64,000 nt of DNA from Wenzhouxiangella marina. Lineage in GTDB: Bacteria; Pseudomonadota; Gammaproteobacteria; Xanthomonadales; Wenzhouxiangellaceae. The notes under the pieces were generated by a model. It saw nothing but the letters and a program-made list of their open reading frames with translations. It was not told the origin of the DNA and did not search any database. This document shows positions 58,481 to 64,000 of this stretch, in pieces (within the stretch, counting starts at the first letter, position 1; the number at the start of each line of letters is the position of its first letter). The stretch spans positions 2,288,501 through 2,352,500 of the forward strand of contig NZ_CP012154.1 of NCBI RefSeq assembly GCF_001187785.1. The letters are read 5' to 3'. The position numbers and the translations under genes were made by a program.

Positions 58481-59644
58481 TCAGGCCGCTGCCGCTTCCA
58501 CGGCCTTGCGTGCGCCGTCGTTGAGATCGTCGGCCGGAATGATGGCGAAACCGCTATCGGCCAGCATCTTCTTGCCCTGGTCGACATTGGTGCCTTCCAG
58601 ACGCACCACGACCGGCACCTTGACGTCGATGTCCTTGACCGCGTTGATGATGCCCTCGGCGATCAGATCGCAGCGGACGATGCCACCGAAGATATTGACC
58701 AGAATGGCCTTGACCTTGTCGTCGGACAGAATCAGCTTGAAGGCCTCCTTGACGCGCTCGGCATTGGTGCCACCGCCGACATCCAGGAAGTTGGCCGGCT
58801 CGCCACCGGCCAGCTTGACCACGTCCATGGTCGCCATGGCCAGGCCGGCGCCGTTGACCATGCAGGCGATATTGCCGTCCAGGGTCACGTAGTTCAGTTC
58901 GTGCTTGCTGGCGGCCAGTTCGGTCGGATCTTCCTGCGACTCGTCGCGCATCGCTTCCAGATCCGGATGGCGAAACAGGGCGTTGTCATCGGCGTTGAGC
59001 TTGGCATCGAGGGCGCTCAGATCGCCCTTGTCGTCGATGATCAGCGGGTTGACCTCGATCAGACTGATGTCCTTTTCCATGAACAGCTTGTACAGACCGT
59101 CCATGATCTTGGTCAGCTGCCGGACCTGCTTGGCGTTCAGGCCCATGCCGAAGCCGATCTGGCGAGCCTGGTAGGGCATGAAGCCCGCTGCCGTGTCGAC
59201 CACGGCGGTGATGATCTTCTCGGGAGTTTCGCTGGCCACCTGCTCGATGTCCACGCCACCGGCGGCCGAACCCATGAACACCACCGAGCGATGCGCACGG
59301 TCGACCAGGGCGCCGAGATACAGTTCCTGCTTGATATCCGTGGCTTCGGCGATCAGGACGCTGTTGACCGGCAGCGCCAGGCCGGCGGTCTGGTAGGTTT
59401 CGATCGACATGCCCAGCATGCGTTCGGCCTCGGCTCGAACCTCGTCGAGGCTGTTGGCCAGCTTGACACCGCCAGCCTTGCCGCGTCCACCGGCATGCAC
59501 CTGGGCCTTGACGACCCACTGGCTGCCGCCGACTTTCTCGGCCGCGGCCACCGCTTCATCGGCCGTGGTCGCCACTTCACCCTTGGGCACGGGAATGCCG
59601 TACTGGGCGAACAGGTCCTTGGCCTGGTACTCATGAAAATTCAT
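58481..59644 (-). CDS. sucC: Succinyl-CoA ligase beta subunit
   Basis: This 387-residue subunit provides the nucleotide-binding ATP-grasp domain of succinyl-CoA synthetase. It starts [19 protein letters not shown] and has [16 protein letters not shown] (nucleotide loop), [10 protein letters not shown] (metal) and [17 protein letters not shown] (C-terminal domain). AAGGA lies 9 bases before its ATG. The divergent gap to pilS holds the promoters for both. Confidence 0.97.
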   Translation of the reverse strand: MNFHEYQAKDLFAQYGIPVPKGEVATTADEAVAAAEKVGGSQWVVKAQVHAGGRGKAGGVKLANSLDEVRAEAERMLGMSIETYQTAGLALPVNSVLIAEATDIKQELYLGALVDRAHRSVVFMGSAAGGVDIEQVASETPEKIITAVVDTAAGFMPYQARQIGFGMGLNAKQVRQLTKIMDGLYKLFMEKDISLIEVNPLIIDDKGDLSALDAKLNADDNALFRHPDLEAMRDESQEDPTELAASKHELNYVTLDGNIACMVNGAGLAMATMDVVKLAGGEPANFLDVGGGTNAERVKEAFKLILSDDKVKAILVNIFGGIVRCDLIAEGIINAVKDIDVKVPVVVRLEGTNVDQGKKMLADSGFAIIPADDLNDGARKAVEAAAA

Positions 59645-59762
59645 TCGCTAGAATCCTTGGTGTTGTTTCGACGCGATCCGGGCGTTCGGATCGCAGAAAA
59701 ACGGGCTGAATACGGCCTCGCGGAGCGCCGCAAACCGCGTATTCTGGTACAGACGACGGGAA

Positions 59763-59790
59763 TTATCAAACCCGAAAATGTGGCTATACT
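59763..59790 (+). promoter_or_regulatory. Putative promoter of pilSR
   Basis: TTATCA (59763-59768) and TATACT (59785-59790) are 16 bp apart. The -10 is embedded in a perfect 5-bp dyad, GGCTA-TACTC-TAGCC (59782-59796), which could be an operator. It lies about 68 bp before the pilS start. Confidence 0.42.
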
Positions 59791-59857
59791 CTAGCCATCG
59801 AGGGTCAACGCAGCGGCCAGGCTGCTTTCCCCGGCCCAGGCTCAACTGGAGGCGAAC

Positions 59858-61504
59858 TTGAAATCCCGAACTTCGCTGGTCGCAGACGAGGATATCGTTC
59901 GCCGCGCGCTCTACTATCTCAATGGATTCCGCATCATCCTGGCTCCGATCATCCTGGTCGTGGCCCTGTCGCCCCTGGCCGAGCAACTCACCCCCGGCTA
60001 CAAGTTCTTCCTGCTCAAGTCCGCGGCCCTGACCTACGTCGGCGCCGCGATTCTGTTCCTGCTGGTGCACCTGCGCAGGACCACCAGTCCGGCGGAGTTG
60101 AGTTCCTTTTCCCTGGCCACGGATCTGATCATCATCTCGACGGTGCTGCATTGCTTCGGCGGCATCGAGAGCGGCCTGGTCATCCTGCTACTGTTCTACA
60201 TCGGCATCGCGGGCTTGCTGCTGAGCCTCCGCACGGCCTTGTTCTTCGCCAGCCTTGTCGCTCTGGGCCTGCTGATCGATGCGGTGATTGCCGCGCGGGT
60301 CATGCCCGCCGCAACGGTGGCCGTCCCCGCCGCCCTCTACGGAATCGCGGCCATGGTGACCGCGCTGGGCTGCTCCCTGTTGGGTCGCTGGGGTCGCGAA
60401 TACCAGCTGCTGGCCGAGCGCCGCGGCGTCGATATGGCCAACCTCGAGCAGGTCAACGAGCTGATCATCCACCGGATGCGATCCGGCGTCCTGGTCGTGG
60501 ATGCCGCGGGCAAGATCCGGCAGATCAACGAGGCCGCCTGGTACCTGCTGGGGAATCCCCCGGTCAGCGAACGCAATCTGAAGGTCATCGCTCCGGCACT
60601 CGCCGAACGGCTCGAGCGTTGGCGCAAGACAGGAAAGACCGAGGACGAAGGCCTGCTCCTGCAGGCTACACAGGTGGCCGTGGTCCCCCGCATGCTGAGC
60701 ATGCCCGGGGTCAATAGCGAGGCGACGCTGATCTTTCTCGAGGACACCTCGGTGGTCAGCCGACGGGCCCGCGACCTGGCCCAGGCTTCCCTGGCTCGGC
60801 TTTCGGCATCGATCGCCCATGAAATCCGAAACCCGCTCGGGGCGCTCAGCCATGCCGCCCAGTTGCTGGGCGAAAGCGACTCACTGAGCCCCCCGGATCA
60901 GAAGCTGGTCAAGATGATTCTCAACCATGCCGCACGCATGAACGACATCGTCGAGAACGTATTGAAGCTGTCGCGCCGGGAGCGGGCGCGGGTCGAGGCC
61001 GTCAACCTGGTCAGCTGGGCCCGCCGACTGGCCAACGAGTTTCGTCGCTATCACAAGCTGCCGGAAGATCAGATCAAGCTGGAGTTGCCCTCGGCGGGCA
61101 TCATGGTGCTGATCGATCCAGGTCAGCTGACCCAGGCCGTCTGGAACCTGATGGAGAATGCGCTCAAGCACGCACGCATCGACGAGAATCGTCCGCCGGT
61201 GATCACGCTTCGGGTCAGTCCGATTCGCGGACATCGTGAACTCGCCTTGGATATCATAGACGACGGCCCCGGCATCCCGCTGGAGAAGCGGTCTCAGGTC
61301 TTCGAACCCTTCTTCACCACGCACAAGCAGGGATCGGGCCTCGGGCTCTACCTGGCTCGCCAGCTCTGCGATGCCAACCAGGCGCCGCTTGAATACGTAC
61401 AGGTCCCCAACACCGGCGCCTGTTTCCGTATTCTGCTGCGCAGACCGGAGGCTTCGGACGGGACGCCAGAGATGGTCGACCAACGACAGGCAGCCGCCCG
61501 ATGA
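59858..61504 (+). CDS. pilS: Two-component sensor histidine kinase PilS
   Basis: This 548-residue kinase senses pilin levels in other species and phosphorylates PilR. The N-terminal ~190 residues hold about six membrane helices. A PAS domain follows (MRSGVLVVDAAGKIRQINEAAWYLLG). The HisKA box has His321 in ASIAHEIRNPLGALSHA, and the ATPase has NLMENALKHA (N box), IIDDGPGI (G1) and GSGLGLYLARQL (G2). The start is TTG at 59858, with GGAGG at 59849-59853 before it. Six helices plus PAS and location ahead of pilR support PilS rather than NtrB. Confidence 0.93.
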   Translation: MKSRTSLVADEDIVRRALYYLNGFRIILAPIILVVALSPLAEQLTPGYKFFLLKSAALTYVGAAILFLLVHLRRTTSPAELSSFSLATDLIIISTVLHCFGGIESGLVILLLFYIGIAGLLLSLRTALFFASLVALGLLIDAVIAARVMPAATVAVPAALYGIAAMVTALGCSLLGRWGREYQLLAERRGVDMANLEQVNELIIHRMRSGVLVVDAAGKIRQINEAAWYLLGNPPVSERNLKVIAPALAERLERWRKTGKTEDEGLLLQATQVAVVPRMLSMPGVNSEATLIFLEDTSVVSRRARDLAQASLARLSASIAHEIRNPLGALSHAAQLLGESDSLSPPDQKLVKMILNHAARMNDIVENVLKLSRRERARVEAVNLVSWARRLANEFRRYHKLPEDQIKLELPSAGIMVLIDPGQLTQAVWNLMENALKHARIDENRPPVITLRVSPIRGHRELALDIIDDGPGIPLEKRSQVFEPFFTTHKQGSGLGLYLARQLCDANQAPLEYVQVPNTGACFRILLRRPEASDGTPEMVDQRQAAAR

Positions 61505-61539
61505 CGGCTCGCCCGAAGGATTTGCAGGAAGGAGACTGA

Positions 61540-62976
61540 ATGACCCAGATGCGTGCCCTCGTTGTCGATGATGAGCCCGATCTGCGCGAACTGCTCGACA
61601 TCACCCTGAGCCGCATGGGCCTCGAAGTGGACACCGCCGAGGATCTGTCCGAAGCACGGCGCCTGCTGGCCAGCGGCGCGGACTATGCGCTCTGCCTCAC
61701 CGATATGCGCCTGCCCGATGGCAATGGCCTGACCCTGATCAAGGAGATCAACCGCGACCACGAGCAGATCCCCGTCGCCATGATCACCGCCTTCGGCAAG
61801 GTCGAGGACGCAGTCACGGCACTGAAGTACGGCGCCTTCGATTTCGTCTCCAAGCCGGTCGATCTGGAGGTGCTTCGCAACCTCATTCGCACAGCCCTCA
61901 AGCTCAGGAAGGATGATGCGGAAACGTCGCCGTCGCCCGAGCGAACGGATTCTCAGCGGCGCGCCGAACCGGCCCCCTCACCGGCGGACGTCGAACGCGC
62001 GGAGGGATCGAAAGATGACAAGAGCTACCTGCTGCAGCGCCTGATCGGCCAGTCCGAGGCCATCAAGCGGGTCCGCCAGACCATCGTCAAACTGGCGCGC
62101 AGTCAGGCTCCGGTCCTGATCAGTGGCGAATCCGGCACCGGCAAGGAACTGGCCGCCCGCCTGATCCACGACCTGGGTCCGCGCGCCGAAGAACCCTTCA
62201 TCGCCGTCAACTGCGGCGCCATTCCCACCGAACTGATGGAGAGCGAGTTCTTCGGCCACGTCAAGGGCAGCTTCACCGGCGCCGACAGCGACAAGGAGGG
62301 CCTTTTTCAGGCCGCTCAAGGCGGAACCCTGTTCCTCGATGAAGTCGCCGACCTGCCGCTACCGATGCAGGTCAAGCTGTTGCGGGTCATCCAGGAGAAG
62401 ACCGTGCGCCCCATCGGGGGACGCCAGGAAATCAAGATCGACGTCCGCATTCTCTCGGCCAGCCACAAGCCGCTCAAGCCACTGGTCGACGAGGGAGCCT
62501 TCCGGAACGACCTCTACTACCGGCTCAATGTCATCGAACTGCAGATGCCCGCGCTCAGCGAGCGACGGGATGACATCATCATTCTGGCCGAACACTTCCT
62601 CCAGTCGATCGGCGAGCAATGGGGTGAGCCGGCCCGCACTCTGGGTGAAGGAGCCAGGAAGGCGCTCCGCGGTCATGCCTTCTCCGGCAACGTACGCGAA
62701 CTGGTGAATATCCTGCAGCGCGCGGTGACCATGTGCGAGGGGGATGAGATCACGCCCGAAGATCTCAGCCTCGACGGCGAGCAGGCGGGCGACGACGCCA
62801 TGTTCGCTGACCGGCCCGAGGACCGCAGCCTGGATGATTACATCGAGGACGTCGAGAAGCACATCCTCGAGAATGCCCTGCGGGAAGCACGCTTCAACAA
62901 GACCGAGGCGGCCCGCCAGCTCGGCATCACCTTTCGCTCACTGCGCTACAAGCTCAAGAAATACGGGATCGATTGA
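61540..62976 (+). CDS. pilR: Sigma-54-dependent response regulator PilR
   Basis: This 478-residue NtrC-class activator has a receiver domain (phospho-Asp55 in LCLTDMRLPDG), an AAA+ domain with Walker A ISGESGTGKEL, the sigma-54 contact loop GSFTGADSDKEG (GSFTGA in place of GAFTGA), Walker B TLFLDEVADLP and NVRELVNILQRAV. The C-terminal Fis-type helix-turn-helix is NKTEAARQLGITFRSLRYKLKKYGI. It would activate sigma-54 promoters such as pilA. No pilA gene is adjacent. Confidence 0.94.
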   Translation: MTQMRALVVDDEPDLRELLDITLSRMGLEVDTAEDLSEARRLLASGADYALCLTDMRLPDGNGLTLIKEINRDHEQIPVAMITAFGKVEDAVTALKYGAFDFVSKPVDLEVLRNLIRTALKLRKDDAETSPSPERTDSQRRAEPAPSPADVERAEGSKDDKSYLLQRLIGQSEAIKRVRQTIVKLARSQAPVLISGESGTGKELAARLIHDLGPRAEEPFIAVNCGAIPTELMESEFFGHVKGSFTGADSDKEGLFQAAQGGTLFLDEVADLPLPMQVKLLRVIQEKTVRPIGGRQEIKIDVRILSASHKPLKPLVDEGAFRNDLYYRLNVIELQMPALSERRDDIIILAEHFLQSIGEQWGEPARTLGEGARKALRGHAFSGNVRELVNILQRAVTMCEGDEITPEDLSLDGEQAGDDAMFADRPEDRSLDDYIEDVEKHILENALREARFNKTEAARQLGITFRSLRYKLKKYGID

Positions 62977-63024
62977 CGCGCGAGCCGCGGCAAGCGCCCG
63001 TGGCGGTCGCCGGAAACGCCAGCA

Positions 63025-63378
63025 TCAGCCGCCAAGCTGCAGCCGATCCTTGAAGATTCCGTCCACGGCGCAGCGCAGATCTCCAGCCACGGTATCGATC
63101 TGAAGCCAGCTCTCCCCGGGGCCGGCAGTCAGACGGATGGGCAAGCTCATGGCGTGCTCGAGCCCGTCGATCATCAAGCCCAGCTGCCCCGCAGAAGCCT
63201 GCAACAGGGTGCCTGAGCAGGCTTGCCCCGCAGCAACGCGGACCTCGAACACACGACTCCCCGGGTGATAGATCAATGCGTCGACCTCACCGAGAATTCG
63301 CCCATCGAGTGAAACGACGAGCGCTCCGGCAGGCAGGGTCGTACCCAGCGTGGCGAGCAGCATCAGAGTTCGAAACAT
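63025..63378 (-). CDS. Hypothetical exported protein
   Basis: I do not recognise this 117-residue protein. It has a signal peptide (FRTLMLLATLGTTLPAGA) and a mature domain with VVSLDGRILGEVDALIYHPG and two cysteines (AGQACSGTLL and VAGDLRCAVDG) that could form a disulfide. I start at ATG 63378; the ATG at 63402 is in frame but would add residues before the signal. It converges on pilR with a 48-bp gap. No functional link is evident. Confidence 0.6.
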   Translation of the reverse strand: MFRTLMLLATLGTTLPAGALVVSLDGRILGEVDALIYHPGSRVFEVRVAAGQACSGTLLQASAGQLGLMIDGLEHAMSLPIRLTAGPGESWLQIDTVAGDLRCAVDGIFKDRLQLGG

Positions 63379-63451
63379 GGTGGGGCGTCCTTGTCGGTCC
63401 ATGGAAGCGCAGATGGTTCCAGAGTCCCGGTTAGTCCTTGGCAAACAGAGT

Positions 63452-63480
63452 GTTATCGTCATGTAAAGCGCAGACTTCAA
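63452..63480 (-). promoter_or_regulatory. Putative promoter for the exported-protein gene
   Basis: On the minus strand TTGAAG (63480-63475) and GATAAC (63457-63452) are spaced 17 bp, each matching the consensus at 4/6 positions, about 74 bp before the start. Confidence 0.3.
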
Positions 63481-63562
63481 TGGCAATAGGGGCGGATGAA
63501 CACGAGATCTCGCGTTCGTGATGTTAAGGTCCGGGTTGAATCGACCAACAGAATTCCCACCC

Positions 63563-64000
63563 ATGGCCAGCGCAACTCCTTCGGATCGAGGCGACATTGC
63601 GCCTCGCTCCTTCAATCGTCTCGACCCGCGAAAGCTCGACCAAGCGGACCTGGCCGAGGCCTATGATAGGGTTCGTCGCTCCACCGAGGCGCTGATCGAA
63701 TCGCTCGGGCCGGAGGACCAGAACCTGCAGTCGATGCCCGACGCGAGTCCGGTCAAGTGGCATCGGGCGCACACCAGCTGGTTCTTCGAGACCTTCATTC
63801 TCAAGCCCCATCTGCCTGCATACCGTCCCCTTGATCCAGGCTACGAGTACCTGTTCAACTCCTACTACAACGGCGTCGGCAGGCAGTACCCTCGCCCTCG
63901 TCGTGGTCTCATCTCGCGCCCCGATCAGGCCGCGGTCACCGACTATCGAAGACACGTCGATGGCGCCATTCAGCAGCTTCTGATCCAGCTCGACCCACCG
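63563..64000 (+). CDS. EgtB-like ergothioneine biosynthesis protein, N-terminal part (3' truncated by window)
   Basis: The frame is open from ATG 63563 to the window end (146 codons seen). It begins a DinB-type domain with LQSMPDASPVKWHRAHTSWFFETFIL, carrying the His residues that bind iron in EgtB, then YEYLFNSYYNGVGRQYPRPRRGLISRP. EgtB is an iron sulfoxide synthase joining hercynine and gamma-glutamylcysteine or cysteine; the related SenA forms selenoneine. The C-terminal FGE-sulfatase domain that would discriminate is outside the window. Confidence 0.85.
   Translation, partial: MASATPSDRGDIAPRSFNRLDPRKLDQADLAEAYDRVRRSTEALIESLGPEDQNLQSMPDASPVKWHRAHTSWFFETFILKPHLPAYRPLDPGYEYLFNSYYNGVGRQYPRPRRGLISRPDQAAVTDYRRHVDGAIQQLLIQLDPP

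Overview
The window is a GC-rich (roughly two-thirds G+C by eye), densely packed chromosomal segment from a gammaproteobacterium. Gene content and order point to the Lysobacterales/Xanthomonadales side of the class: a hemC-hemD-hemX-hemY set behind an AlgR-type regulator, lptM-dapF-DUF484-xerC-hslVU, a methionine synthase split into two genes, a YtrA-type GntR/ABC operon and a TIGR02999-type ECF sigma factor beside a Ser/Thr kinase. A Wenzhouxiangella-like lineage is my best guess, but this is inference. I saw no tRNA, rRNA, CRISPR, insertion sequence or prophage gene; nearly everything looks like core genome.

Layout. 1-5.98 kb: fatty-acid beta-oxidation genes (the end of a 3-hydroxyacyl-CoA dehydrogenase/enoyl-CoA hydratase and a thiolase), a YdbS/YdbT-type PH-domain membrane pair, and an ACAD-associated phosphotransferase. 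6-10 kb: a TPR Ser/Thr kinase, a convergent ECF sigma factor and an exported protein whose mRNA looks leaderless. 10-14.8 kb: acyl-CoA dehydrogenase, CASTOR/POLLUX-like channel, TesB thioesterase and a membrane protein. 14.8-22.6 kb (minus strand): typA and then hemY, hemX, hemD, hemC, algR and an esterase. hemC and hemD are separated by about 300 bp holding a strong intrinsic terminator and a possible structured RNA. 22.6-31.6 kb (plus strand): lptM, a methyltransferase, dapF, DUF484, xerC, hslV, hslU and a complete mlaFEDCBA operon. 31.6-38.6 kb: a PAS/GGDEF/EAL protein, and divergently an ArsR-methyltransferase regulator plus the two-gene MetH, preceded by a 28-bp operator-like palindrome. 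38.6-43.5 kb: DUF2058, FKBP isomerase, the YtrA/ABC operon with a GGTG-N16-CACC operator over its promoter, and a degenerate EAL protein. 43.5-50 kb: three consecutive exported amidohydrolase-family proteins, a 2-hydroxyacid dehydrogenase and a phospholipase D-type synthase. 50-64 kb: glutathione-dependent formaldehyde detoxification, uvrB, a class I aminotransferase, nadE, sucCD, pilSR, and the start of an EgtB-like gene cut by the window end.

Many genes overlap by ATGA or GTGA, so translational coupling is likely through esterase-algR-hemC, hemX-hemY, lptM to hslU, mla, and arsR-metH. Several convergent pairs leave only 5-13 bp or overlap. The most interesting leads are the possible ATC start codon and palindrome at the ArsR-methyltransferase/metH operon, the hemC-hemD intergenic RNA, the divergent start codons that overlap in CATG at 22563-22566, the leaderless exported gene next to the kinase/sigma pair, and the amidohydrolase trio in which only the middle member keeps the metal-binding HxH.
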